In this document: piece by piece, positions 22,102-32,908 of the stretch | How the letters are laid out: every line of letters begins with the position of its first letter | How positions within the stretch are numbered: position 1 is the first letter of the stretch | From: Taxawa tesnikishii (nom. ined.) | Lineage: Eukaryota; Ascomycota; Dothideomycetes; Dothideales | Reading direction: 5' to 3' | Length of the DNA: 64,000 nucleotides | Assembly: GCA_030247885.1 (NCBI GenBank) | Contig: JAPDRO010000010.1 | Span: 62,001-126,000, forward strand | The notes under the pieces: model-generated | Databases searched by the model: none | Seen by the model: the letters and a program-made list of their open reading frames with translations, nothing else | Told to the model about the DNA's origin: nothing | Program-made: the position numbers and the translations under genes

Positions 22102-24132
22102 CAGGGGTCTCACCGGGAAACGGTTTTCACGGGGAAACGGTTGGCTGATTCCCACCAAAACTGCCACATTATCCTGAACACAACAGTCCACACATCACTA
22201 CTAATAGCTATGTAATAACTCCCATCGACTACAAACAGCTAGAAAACAACTATGATGAAGTTTTAGGTCCATTTGATCGCTTTGTGTTGAGATATGCTAC
22301 CGCCTGTGGCGTCCGAACAGCTACCACGATAGTGTCGCCATCTTCTGCCTCACTACCGTCCTTCTTACGAGCCCGGTGTTTGCCCTGAAGCTACCGTAGA
22401 TGCAAGAGCACTTGACCTCTTCTTCCGACTCTGCTTCTTTTTCTGAGCTCTGTCCTTTTCCTCCTTCATCTTGTTGAGATCTGCGAGTGAGAAGACGCCT
22501 ACGCCTACTAGCTTCCTCTTATGCTTCTTCGGTCTTTCTGCAGGGGCTTTCTTAACATCAAGAAGATCTGCCCGCATAAGCTCATTGGTGACCAAGAGCC
22601 TTTCTACCGTTGAAGAGAGCTTCTGAGCCTTCCGCCGCTGTGGAGAGCCTACTGAGTCTTGAATCACCGTTTTTGTAACCTTCCGCACAGAATGAGGCGT
22701 TTGTGGTGTGCTAGGCGTCACGGTACTATCGCCGGATGCTGACGCTTCAGGAGTATGCTCACCAGGCAAGAGGCTGTATACTGCGTGGGGGTTGAAGGGC
22801 ACTAGTCCGCTCTTCTTCCATGTAGAGGCGATTGTTGACAGAGTAAGGGCCTTGGCGCGTGCCTGCCGAAGAATGGGCCAGAAGTTGTGTTTCCCGACAT
22901 CTAAAGCTCCATGCGACAGTCGTACTTCTTCATCGACTGCATTGCTATAGTAGTGTTGGTAAGGGCCGAACACACCAACATCGAGTGGCTGTAGATGGTA
23001 GGTAGAGTGGCTTGGCATGCAGAAAGGGACGATCCGATTGTTCAGGCAGAAGCTGAAGAAGTCGTACGTCGTGTGAGTGGAGTGACCGTCGATTAGAAGT
23101 AGTCGATACCCGCCCTGTGGAATATGCTTAGTATGGGGGTCGAAGTCCTGGCGTAGCCATTGTAGCGCGATGTCGGAGTTGGTCCATCCGCTGTCAGACA
23201 CGGCAAAGAAGACTTCGTCATCCTTAACGCCGTCGTACCAGCTCTGCTGGTGTTGCTTTCCCTTGTAGATCACTAAGGGAGTGACGGCCTTCCCTGCTGC
23301 AGAGACGCACTCGACCACGGTTACTGCTTCGCGGTTGCCGTCTGCTTGAAGTTGGCCTGCCGTCAACTCTTCGCTTGCTGCTAGCTTCTTACCTTGAGTA
23401 AGATGCTTTCCGCCAAAGTCCTTATGGTAGATGACCTTGCAACGTGCACCTACGCCGAGGAGTATGCCTTTCTCGTCCATGTTGTACATATTTTCCGGCA
23501 GAACGTGGTAGTCCTGAACAGCAGTGTGAAACTGGCCGCTTTGTCAAACTGGGCTAGTTGTAGGGCCTTCTAACACCGACCTTGCCAAAGAAGTCTTCGT
23601 AAACAGCCTTAGAGCTTGCGAATGACTCCTCTTGTCGCGACGGTTGGAGACGGCTGCTCCAAGCTTAGGGTGCCTAGTCAGAAACCTGGCGACGTAGTTC
23701 TTCCCTAGCAGTGGAGCTTCGGGGTTCTCGGCGTGTTTGACATCCTCAATACGAGCACGCAGAAGGGCATATGTGGGCGGGAAACCCTTGGCGGTAAGAG
23801 CACCTATCCACTGAACTACTGCTCTCTCTTGCGAGGGATTGAGCACCATCTGGTGCTCGTGGGCGTGTCGGCGGGTTGACGAGTGTCCTCGGTAACGATT
23901 CCGAAGCGTTGTGTAGAAGACGTTGTATTTCCGGGCTGCAGAAGTTACAGAAGAGCACTCGTGTGTCTGTAAGGCTTTAATAGCCTTCTGGAGAGACGAA
24001 TCTTCATCTACCTCCATTATATACAGTTGTGGTAGCATACTATGGTGCTGAAGTGGTAGGGGGCCGGCTTTCATGGTCGCGAATTCTCGCTAACCGTTTC
24101 CCCGTGAAAACCGTTTCCCGGTGAGACCCCTG
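22102..24132 (-). mobile_element. pogo-type DNA transposon D
   Basis: A 2031-base element with TA at 22100-22101 and 24133-24134. The inverted repeats begin CAGGGGTCTCAC and contain two direct copies of a 15-base motif (CACCGGGAAACGGTT at 22111, CACGGGGAAACGGTT at 22128), 17 bases apart. It carries one transposase gene on the minus strand. Its right TA is the left TA of element A3. Confidence 0.92.
22365..24017 (-). pseudogene. Transposase of D (DDE_1 type), frame broken
   Basis: A probable start at ATG 24017 (MEVDEDSSLQKAIKALQTHE) leads into an HTH_psq domain, then a CENP-B-like HTH (LNPSQERAVVQWIGALTAKG, LGKNYVARFLTRHPKL). The frame shifts between 23489 and 23580, one shift fitting a T run one base short. 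It resumes with the core: YNMDEKGILLGV, LLLIDGHSTHTTYDF and LQPLDVGVFGPYQHYY. The tail is Lys-rich (KKHKRKLVGVGVFSLADLNK). All catalytic Asp are present, so the inactivating damage is confined to the linker between DNA-binding and catalytic parts. Confidence 0.85.
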
Positions 24133-24134
24133 TA

Positions 24135-26242
24135 CCGTGTCCGTGCACTCAATGCGCGCGTTCACTCAACGCGCGGGGTAACCCATCACGCGTCAAACTT
24201 CGTTACTACACGACACCACGCCCATGCCTCCAATTGACGATGCGCTTGCTGAGATAGATGCTTTGAAGCCTGGAGAAAGACTCTGCTACACAACAATAGC
24301 TAAAAATCATGGTGTTGTGCGCTCAACTTTGACGCGGAGGCACCAAGCTGTTTCACAGTCCCGCGCAGCCGAGTCATCCAATCGTCGAAAACTCAACCCA
24401 CAACAAGAGAGAGCTTGTACGACACATTGGTGAGCTCACAAAGCAAGGTCTACCTCCTGGAAGGTCTCTTATCCAGAAGTACGCGTCAAAGGTGGCTAAG
24501 AAGCCTGTCTCAGAGAGCTGGGTTACCCGCTTCTTGAACCGCAACACCGACCAACTCATCTCCAAGTGGACGACCGGTATGGATCGCAATCGTCATCAAG
24601 CTGACTCAGGGGCCAAATACAACCTGTATTTTAAGCTCTTACACTCCAAAATAGCTCAATACAATGTTGAGCCTCGGCATACATACAATATGGATGAGAA
24701 GGGCTTCTTGATTGGTGTCACTAGCCGCTCAAAACGGGTGTTCAGCAGACAGATGTGGGTGAAGAGGCAGGTTAGAGCAGCTATGCAAGATGGCTCACGT
24801 GAATGGATTACCCTCCTGGCGTGCGTCTGCGCCGATGGATCAGCACTACCGCCAAGCCTCATATTTTCGTCAACTAGCAATGATATTCAGTCAAGCTGGG
24901 TGGAGGAAATTGAGCCAGGGGAACACTCGGTATTTGTCAGCTCATCACTAACAGGCTGGACAAACAACGATCTTGGCCTCAGCTGGCTTGAACAGGTGTT
25001 TGATCGCTTCACCAAGACCAAAGCGCGGCGCTCTTACCGGTTACTGATACTTGACGGCCATGGATCCCACGTTACTCCAGATTTTATTGAGTGTTGTGAT
25101 CAACACAAGATACTCCTGGCCATCTTTCCTCCCCATTCAACGCACACGTTGCAGCCACTTGATGTATGCTTGTTCAAGCCTCTCTCACAGGCCTACTCCA
25201 ACGAGCTCACAGCTTTCCTTGAGAGAAGCAAGGGGCTGTCTCCAATCAAGAAAGGAGACTTTTTCCCCTATTCTGGAAGGCCTGGCAGTACTCGTTCAAG
25301 GGAACAACAATACTCGGCTCCTTCAGAGCCGCTGGTATATGGCCCCCTGATCCCTCTCCTATACTCAAAAGGTTTAGCAACACCAACCCAGATCAGCAAG
25401 AGTCAAGAGAGAGTTCAACCTCAATACTAAGCGCCTCTGATTGGAGGAAAATGAGGCAGCTTCTCCAGGAGAACGTTAGAGATCAAAACAAAAAGGATGT
25501 ACGGAGGCTTAATGAAGCAATCCACGCTCTTTCAGCGCGAGTTGACCTTCTTGCGCATGAGAATCAGGGGCTTCAAGAGGCTCTCCTTCACAAGAAGAAG
25601 CGCTCAAAGCGTGGTAAGCCTCTTGATCTTCAAAAACGCAAGGAGTACCTCAGTGGCCCTGTTTTCTGGTCACCAGGGAAGGTTAGGGAGGCACGTGTTC
25701 GCCGGACAGTTAATGAGCGTGAGAAGAAAGAGCTACAACTTCAAAAAGCTGAAGCAGCTAAGCTCAGAAAGGCTGCAAAACTGTACAATGAGAGAATAGC
25801 TCAGGAGAAGCGTATAGCAAGGGCAGAGGCGGCAGAGGTTAAGAGGAAGGAGAAGGTCGAGAAAGCAGCTAAACGCGCTCGGCAAAAGGAGGCTCGCGAC
25901 GCCGCCAAAGCTGTACAATTGCCCCAAAAGGGTAAGCGTAAAGCTTCACAAGCACCTATACAGAAGCGCAAGCGTCAAAAACGTGCTGGTGATGCTGTAG
26001 GTGGTGTTGAAGCCGCTAAGGCTCCCCAAGCCCCCATCCGTCACCACATCACGCGGCCGCAACATCAAGCTTCCAAGTAAATATAGATAGCACAAATTGT
26101 TTGTGTAGATCTAATGACTACTCCACGACAAAGTCTAATGATAATAGTTGTTGTGGGTGGCTCTACAGCCTCATGTTTGTGCAAGTACTAAGGTGGTGGG
26201 GCGCGCGTTGAGTGAACGCGCGCATTGAGTGCACGGACACGG
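24135..26242 (+). mobile_element. pogo/Fot-type DNA transposon A3
   Basis: A 2108-base element with TA at 24133-24134 (shared with D) and 26243-26244. The outer end CCGTGTCCGTG matches A1, but the inner paired motif is different: CACTCAATGCGCG at 24146 and CACTCAACGCGCG at 24163, 17 bases apart. The coding region is clearly related to that of A1. A1 and A3 thus keep the outer repeat and have changed the inner motif in both copies together. Confidence 0.92.
24224..26080 (+). pseudogene. Transposase of A3 (DDE_1), several frame breaks
   Basis: Starts at ATG 24224 (MPPIDDALAEIDALKPGERL). HTH one is intact. A 2-base loss in a GA repeat near 24410 shifts the frame before HTH two (VTRFLNRNTDQL). 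The core is complete, with YNMDEKGFLIGV, LILDGHGSHVTPDF and LQPLDVCLF. The frame shifts again after KKGDFFP near 25266, where a C run looks one base short, and resumes through the coiled coil (MRQLLQENVRDQNKKDVRRL onward). A last shift near 26045 alters the basic tail. The frame is broken as read, and some breaks may be sequencing errors. Confidence 0.85.
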
Positions 26243-26244
26243 TA

Positions 26245-27110
26245 GTGCATCCTGTTGTTCAAGAACTAGCGGCTTGCCACTGTTCGTCTGCAAAGTTGCC
26301 GCCGGCCATCTATTCGGTAGCAGAAACACCCCCGGCGATAAGGTGCTCCAACGATGATGTTCCTGCAGTGCCGCTGCACGATGTGCAATAACGTGCGAGG
26401 CAGCGAGAATCTGCAAGCCTTCGCGCTGTGCCGTGCCTTTCCACCAATCACTATCGCAGATCGCCCACACGTTTCATGAGACCTCAGCTTGTCGACGGCC
26501 GGAACAACTCTGCATCTCTGCGGTGACGACGCTTCAAGACAGCGATGCACGACAGCGTGAACTGTGTCAAACTGATAATGGCCTGGGTGGAGACGGGACC
26601 GGCGTCGCAATCTGACTTTCGGCTCGCAACCTAGACCCCAGGACGTTTTCTAGCACCGCTATCGTTCCTATCAAAGGGCAGACGACGTTGGCTCCCTATG
26701 GGAATCAGATTGAACGGAGCGAACTCTATATGAAACGTGGAGAGTGCAGCGGTTCGTATTTGCCGACTGAGCCGTACGCGACCACACCAAAGGCAAGCCA
26801 CCTTCTGCACTGCACTTCGGCAAGACGAACGACCACTAAGCACTCTCTGCGGCGCAAGTGGAATGAGGGACCCGCGAACGGGCGATAAATGCTTGCTTTC
26901 AGCCACCTAAGGGGCACATGCTCTGATCGCCATACACATTCACCACGATGTACCGTCTCTCTGGTTTACAGCTCCCTCGTAGTTGGTATCGCGCTGCCTG
27001 CATGCCTTGCTACCTAGGACGCTTCTGTGTCAGTCTCCTCTGCCGATCCCTTGACCCTCAAGCACTGCGACTCAGGCTGAGACACTTTTACAGTCCTGTC
27101 TTGTGTCGCA
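26245..27110. other. No gene recognised
   Basis: About 870 bases between A3 and the rhodopsin-like gene. Minus-strand frames at 26171-26470 and 26266-26610 show no family I recognise, though text such as ALQEHHRWSTLSPGVFLLPN could be a decayed host gene. The last 150 bases probably hold the promoter of the downstream gene. Confidence 0.4.
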
Positions 27111-28505
27111 ATGGGATCCTTTCGCGTTGAAACATGGACATTGTATTCTGTCGGGGTATTGTTCGTATCATGCAGACTGTAAGTATCACCGTCTGCTGTA
27201 GCGAGTCACATATAGGTTAACAGTACAACGCAGTCTCGTGCGAACCCGGAAGCTGGGTGGTTCTCAGAGATGGCAGTTCGAAGATTGGATGGCGGTTCAC
27301 ACCATCTTCTGGTTTACCCTCCTCATACTGGCGCTCAATAAGATCGTCTACGGCGGTGGCTCGAACTTCATGACATCTGAGGAGCAGGCTGTCCTAACAC
27401 CAAAGACGAAAGCGGAGAGGGCATGCACCTCAAAACCTAGGCGTACCATGGCAGACCTTGCTAACGCCCGTCCAGATAGCAGGGAGCAGATGGGTGCTGG
27501 TCTCCGAGCAGGCCATGATCCTAACCGTATGGTCTTGCAAAGTTATCATGATCATCATATACCGGCGGTTGACGTGCGTCAAACCCCCATCCCCTACGTT
27601 CTTACCATGACTGGTTCAACAAGCCATACAGAGAAGGGCTCAAGCAAGCCAGACTGATCAACGCCGTTGCCATTTGAGTCTTCCTTGGCTTCGTCGCCAC
27701 CGAGATTGCTCTGTTCACCGCATGCCGTCCCTTTTGGGGTTACTGGAGCGTCCCTGCCCTATCAACACAATGCTGGTCTTACTGGAACTTTGAGTATGTG
27801 GAGGGCGTGTTCAACATCACGGCTGATGTTGCTATGCTTCTGGTTGCCATTCCAATTGTGGCAAAGGTCCGCCTGCCTCTAGCGCAAAAGGCGCCAATTC
27901 TTGGGATCTTCGGGATGGGTGTGTTTGTCGTTACCGCCGCTGTTCTCACCAAGGTGTATTGCTTCGTTCCTAGCCTCTTGAGCTACGAGTATGCCCCACT
28001 CTATTCTCCTCGACTTACGGCATCGCTAACCCATTCGACCAGATACCTCAACTGGTATGCTCGCGAAGCATCTATTGGCGTCATCGTCACCAACCTCCCG
28101 GCGGTCTGGTCCTTCCTGCGCGACGTGTTTCCCGAGCTGAAACGCCGGGGTTACCGTACGGCTTCGGACTCACGCAGCAACACACAGGGCTGGGGAACGT
28201 CGGGCGGAACGCGCAGCAACACACGTACCGCCGACTACGACATGCAGCGCATGGGCATTGCGGACCTGGTCAAGCGCAGCACAAGCGAAGAACGTATCAT
28301 CACGCCGTCGAGCGGCGGGTTCGGCGGGTTCGGCGGGTTCAGTGGGCTCAAAATCGAGAAGCATACCACGTTCAATGTGGAGGAAGACACGCGGAGCGAT
28401 CTTGAGCTTGGACTGGGCCTGGAGCATCCACTACCGGCGAGGATTTTGGTGCATGAGATCTCGGACGTGCATGGTGGCAGGAGCAGGACGTTCGTTTCAG
28501 CCTGA
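27111..28505 (+). pseudogene. Fungal rhodopsin/PTH11-like seven-TM protein with a Trp-to-stop change
   Basis: Likely start ATG 27111 (MGSFRVETWTLYSVGVLFVSCR), then a GT-AG intron and LLVRTRKLGG. TM segments follow: WMAVHTIFWFTLLILALNKI, MILTVWSCKVIMIIIY, VFLGFVATEIALFTACR, then the conserved FWGYWSVPALSTQCW and NITADVAMLLVAIPIVAKV, and a last pair ending WYAREASIGVIVTNLPAVW. Several short introns are implied. The cytosolic tail is Ser/Gly/Arg-rich, as usual for this family. An in-frame TGA at 27675 stands where a Trp is expected (NAVAI-stop-VFLGF). Such proteins are plasma-membrane receptors of mostly unknown ligand. Otherwise near complete. Confidence 0.72.
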
Positions 28506-28518
28506 CCCGGCGCCAGCC

Positions 28519-29941
28519 ATGATTTGGAAGGGTTACTTCTCCCTTTCATTGACCATACCGCCACTCGATCCTCTGCTTTGGTGGCGCGTTGGGCGGGGCA
28601 AAAACTGGAGTACGCACGCAACAGGACAAGTCGATCTTCTCCTCACGCGAGAGGCTAAAGATGGCGTCCATGGGAGTCATGCTTACTTCACGTCCAATCG
28701 GTCACCTGGAATGCTTGTAGTCGAAGCACGCCACGCTAGGGACGGCGTGGTGATGGGTTCTACCGCGTTTACAAGTAAAGATTCCCCTCAAGCCTTGAAT
28801 AGGCCACTTACTATCACCCAACTTGGGCAACTTCAATATCTCTTCGAACACACTGTCCCTAGCCATTTAGAGGACGAACTCCGAGCAGCAAAGGCAGACT
28901 ACTTCGAGACTGAGTTGCGCGGCGCCCCGTCTCCTCATCCACTAACTTCCGCTACCCCTAGTGTGTCCGATATCCGTGTAGGCGACTGGACTTACACGGT
29001 ATATCCTGGATTGGTGGTACTTCCGTTGTACATGCTGCGTCGCATTGTAGCGGGTCAATGGCAGCATTCAAGATTTTGACACGAGGACATCGTAGAAGTA
29101 CAAAAGTCGCCGAAAGGGAGATCCAAGTTTACGAGGATATTGCACGGGCTTTAAAGCGACACAGCAACCGGGAGTACGTCATGCGACTCAAAGACGTCTT
29201 CTACGAACGAGAACGTGGTCGAAATTACATTTATGGGACTATGGATCAAGTCTATCTCTTGTACATACCCCTCGCTCAGGGTACCTTAGACGAACTTGTA
29301 CTCAACAAAGGACTCCGGACCCCTTCCCGAGAAACGAAATTGATCTTTCTTTACCAGCTCTTACAAGGGCTCGACGCCTTCCATTCCGCTTGCTGGCTCG
29401 ACCGGGATCTCAAGCCCCAGAACATTGGCATCGTCAGCATCGACCCGCCGAAAGCTGTTATCATTGACCTTGGTCAAGCCTGCTTCCTGGGTTCTCGACC
29501 GGGTTTCCCACCAGCCCAGGTACATGTGGAACGATTGGATATCTCGCACCAGAGCTCGAGAACACTGACTACAGTGAGGATAAGTTGTACGGGAAACCCA
29601 TTGATGTATGGGCGCTTGGCTGCGTTGCATATCAGATGTTCCTTGGTCCGCATCCCTGGAGGGAGAAGAAGAATCAACGGAGGGAACCGGTGAACTAGGA
29701 GGGTATTGCCATTTACGAGCGTGCTTACCACAGTCTGGAGACTTCGGTAGCTGGAAGTATCGAGTCCCTTCTTGCGGGTATGTTGACGGAAGCTCCGTGC
29801 TTTCGTAGTACAGGTGGGATGTGTTTATCCCACCCACTTTTCTCGGCGATAAGGGCTATGGCACAGACAAACGAAATTGCTACAGGCAGGAAACGGGACA
29901 AAGAGCAGTACGCTCAACAGTCAGTGGACCCAACTAGCTGA
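28519..29941 (+). pseudogene. FHA domain plus Ser/Thr kinase, frame broken
   Basis: The N-terminal part resembles an FHA domain (VDLLLTREAKDGVHGSHAYF, SPGMLVVEARHARDG), followed by PLTSATPSVSDIRVGDWTY. The kinase domain starts with a glycine-loop-like IGGTSVVHAASH and the lysine in MAAFKILTRG. It has the catalytic loop DRDLKPQN (Asp in place of the usual His), the metal motif DLGQA, GYLAPELE, and PIDVWALGCVAYQMFLGPHP. Three breaks are seen: a shift near 29000, a shift at 29515-29517 where a C run seems one short, and a TAG at 29696. The first ATG in frame lies 14 bases after the rhodopsin-like stop, which is unusually tight and suggests a missing 5' part. Confidence 0.7.
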
Positions 29942-30422
29942 CAGCGATTATAGCGATTATAGAGCAGCGGTCTTACCGTGCAGGCATGGAGAAGGCTCCG
30001 GGACCAGAACGCATCATCTCTGTAGCTGCGGCTAAACGTGAGGGTCAAGCATATACTGCCTACGCCTGATGAGTTGTACATATGTAAACCACGTGATGTT
30101 CTTTCCGCCTCATAAAGGATGAAAGTCAGCGGGTCGTATCAACATAAACCGCGAGGAAGTTAGCCACGCAGTGAAGCTCTTGTGGAAGGAGCACTGCATA
30201 CATCACCACCTTCCCCGGCTCAATCTCTTGCGGTCAAATCAAGCAGCGTGGCGTCGTTTATCGAGGCGGCAAATCGCCCCTTCCGTTTAAGAGACAAGCG
30301 GCTGTCCGTCCAATGACGTTTCGAACAAAATCCGGATCATATACTTTCTACACACACACGATAGAGCACATAGAGAACGTGCGGTTATGGCTAAATTCAC
30401 AGATCCTGAATTGCAACTACTG
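29942..30422. other. No gene recognised
   Basis: About 480 bases between the kinase relic and element B2, with only short uninformative frames. Confidence 0.5.
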
Positions 30423-30424
30423 TA

Positions 30425-31762
30425 CCTCGGCAGAAGTCTCGGAAGTTCTCCGCGTAGATCGTTGCAACGCGTCAACTAGAATAGCACTCTATCAATTCAA
30501 CCACCACTATGGCGCCACAGACTCGTGCTCTTGCTGCAATATCGCGTAATAGACGTCGCCGTGCTGAGCTCTCTCCAGCTACGAGGAATCAGATCATAGG
30601 AGCTGCTGCTGCTGGAATGCGACAGTATCAAATACGCGACCTATTCAACGTGACGGCTCCTACCATCAACAGAACCATCAACCAAGCCTCTGAGCAACCA
30701 CACGGTGTCTCCAAGCCTCGCTCAGGCCGTCCACAGTCTTGTATAGAGCGTACAAAGCGTGCAATTCTTCGTTATGCACGTAAGAATCCATTTTACACCT
30801 ACAATTAGCTTCTAAAGGACCTCCAGCTAGATTGCAGCCATGCTACCATCTACCGGATTCTAAAGGACCAGGGGATCAAAGATTGGGTTGCCAAGAGACG
30901 TCCTTTGTTATCAGAGGCCTTAGCTAGAAAGAGAAGAAACTAGTGCGAGTTACATAAGCATTGGAGTGTTGAAGACTGGCTGAAAGTCATCTTTTCAGAT
31001 GAGTGCTCTATAGAGCGTGGATCTGGCAAACCAGTCGCCTTTGTATGGCGTGCTGCTGGCCAGGCATGGCAGAGAGATAAGGTACAACCACATAACAAGA
31101 GCAAGGACATACGTGTTATGGTATGGGGTGGTATATACAGCAGCCAGAAGACTGAGTTGATTGTTATGCGTAGGGATATGGAGTCAAAGAGGCAAGGTTA
31201 CTTAGCAAACTCATACATTGATGCTCTTACTATGGGCCTCCTTCCTATGTACCAGAAAGAGCTGCTATTTCAACAAGATAACGCCAAAGTTCATACAGCT
31301 AAAAAGTCAGCAGCTTTTCTCAAAGATCAAGGCATCAAACTGCTGGAAGACTGGCCTCCATACTCACCAGATCTGAACCCTATTGAGCATGTGTAGGCTA
31401 TGCTGAAGAAGGAGGGTTTTCACCGCTATCCTGGTATAGATCTATGGAGTGGTAGTGATGAGGTTCTTCATGAAAGGATAGAAGATGCTCTTGTTCATAC
31501 ATGGGATCATATCAGCAGCAACATAGTGTATAATTGTGTTGTAAGCATGGTAGATAGGATCCAGGCTTGCCTTCAGAATGATGGCTGGTACACCAAATAC
31601 TGAAGAAAATCACTGTTCCTGGATAACCATGCAAATCTCCAATTTTTGAACTATTCCATACTCAATTTGCTAGTGAATTGCTAGTGTTGCTAGTACAAAA
31701 CATGGGGTGGTGCATCAGAGGGTGGGATTCAGATTCGGAGAATTCCGAGACTTTTGACGATG
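30425..31762 (+). mobile_element. Tc1/mariner-type DNA transposon B2
   Basis: A 1338-base relative of B1 with TA at 30423-30424 and 31763-31764. The inverted repeats are diverged (CCTCGGCAGAAGTCTCGG at left, CATCGTCAAAAGTCTCGG at right when read inward), so it is older or more mutated than B1. It holds a transposase frame of exactly the same length. Confidence 0.92.
30509..31603 (+). pseudogene. Tc1-like transposase of B2, three in-frame stops
   Basis: 365 codons in one frame from ATG 30509 to TGA 31603, co-linear with B1. Catalytic residues lie in VIFSDECSI, FQQDNAKVHTAKKS and DLNPIEHV. Stops occur at 30806 (TAG where B1 has GAG), 30941 (TAG where B1 has TGG) and 31394 (TAG where B1 has TGG). 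Two of three are Trp losses by G-to-A change. The Trp codons lost in B1 (6353, 6674) are intact here, so the copies were damaged independently. Confidence 0.92.
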
Positions 31763-31764
31763 TA

Positions 31765-32139
31765 CAGTAGTCAAGAACTGAGTGCTATGATTCGTCTTGT
31801 GGGAAATACAGTGCTTCGATGCACCTCTTCCCCGCCGTCAAATTGCCTCTCAATCGCGCGGAAGCTCTTTCGATCCCCTCGCCTCAACGATACTCACCCC
31901 AGTCAGTGTAGGTAGAGACCCAAGTGCCTGGGAGCGTGGATTGCTAAGTTTGCGGAGTGCAGCCCTCAGATCTCGAACGCTACGGACGTGCTCGACAGAT
32001 AGAACATGATGAATCTCATGAAGGGGAGCATACGCGATGCTTCCGTACATTCCAACACTGCGAATCATCTTAGTCCGGTTGTATGAGTAAGAGGCATTGA
32101 CCGCCTGGAGAACCTGCACGTTCCTTGCAAAGACTGCGG
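31765..32139. other. Unassigned sequence with a minus-strand ORF
   Basis: A frame of 89 codons at 31850-32119 on the minus strand (containing HVLSVEHVRSVRDLRAALRK) reads like real protein but matches no family I know. It overlaps the edge of the E2 transposon fragment, so it may be a host gene remnant. Confidence 0.35.
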
Positions 32140-32530
32140 GCTGTACACGCGCTCTGGAGGGCGGTGGTGTTGCACGAACAGCTCCGTCACCGCGTCACAC
32201 CATCTTGTTACGGCCTCGTGACTTGTCGCATCAAAACGCGCGCTGTCAGTCTGACGAGTCCACATGCGTGGGATCTCAAGATGGCGAGTCTTGAAGCAGT
32301 CGAGCCACCTCTCGCCAACTGGTCGTGGAGATGGTGGTGGTTTCTTCGACAGCTGCACGCGTCCGCGTCGGACTTCCTCGGTCATTTGCACGACTAAGGC
32401 AGGCGGAGCAGGAAGGCCGGTACGCGTAAGACGTGCAATCCATCGGACTAGCGTCTTCTCTTCCGCGTTCGAAAGGATCTGCTCTATTTCGTGCGCGGTT
32501 GCGCGTGGTTATACATCGTCGTACGTTTAC
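32140..32530 (-). mobile_element. E-family transposon fragment E2 (HTH region only)
   Basis: Minus-strand text QMTEEVRRGRVQLSKKPPPS, RPVGERWLDCFKTRH and MWTRQTDSARFDATSHEAV is co-linear with the second HTH and linker of the E4 transposase. Similarity starts near 32530 in a shifted frame and stops at ELFVQHHRPPERVY, just before where the first catalytic Asp would be. No terminal repeat is seen. Old fragment. Confidence 0.75.
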
Positions 32531-32908
32531 ACTGTGCGAAGACGTGACCATTGCGACAATGCAAATGGTTGAGCAACAAAAGTTATGGCCAACCGTTTTT
32601 CCAAGTATCAGGACAGATTGAACGTGATTATCTGTTAGAAGAGCCCACCTTCCATCTGGACGGATCTGTGCTTCGAACGAAGAGATGGCAACGCTTTCTC
32701 AACGTTATTATGATCTCGACTTCCGAATGCAGCTTCAACCTTCTGCCGTTCGATGATCTTATCAAGGGACTGAGGAAGCCCACTAATCGATCGAGGCTCA
32801 GAAGTGAAAACCCTCAACGTAGATCCAACGATGTCTGGGGATGTTGAGTACCGAGAAGCGCGTTCGTCTTTCCAAGAACAAAACTTCGCGGAACAAAATC
32901 AACGCAGA

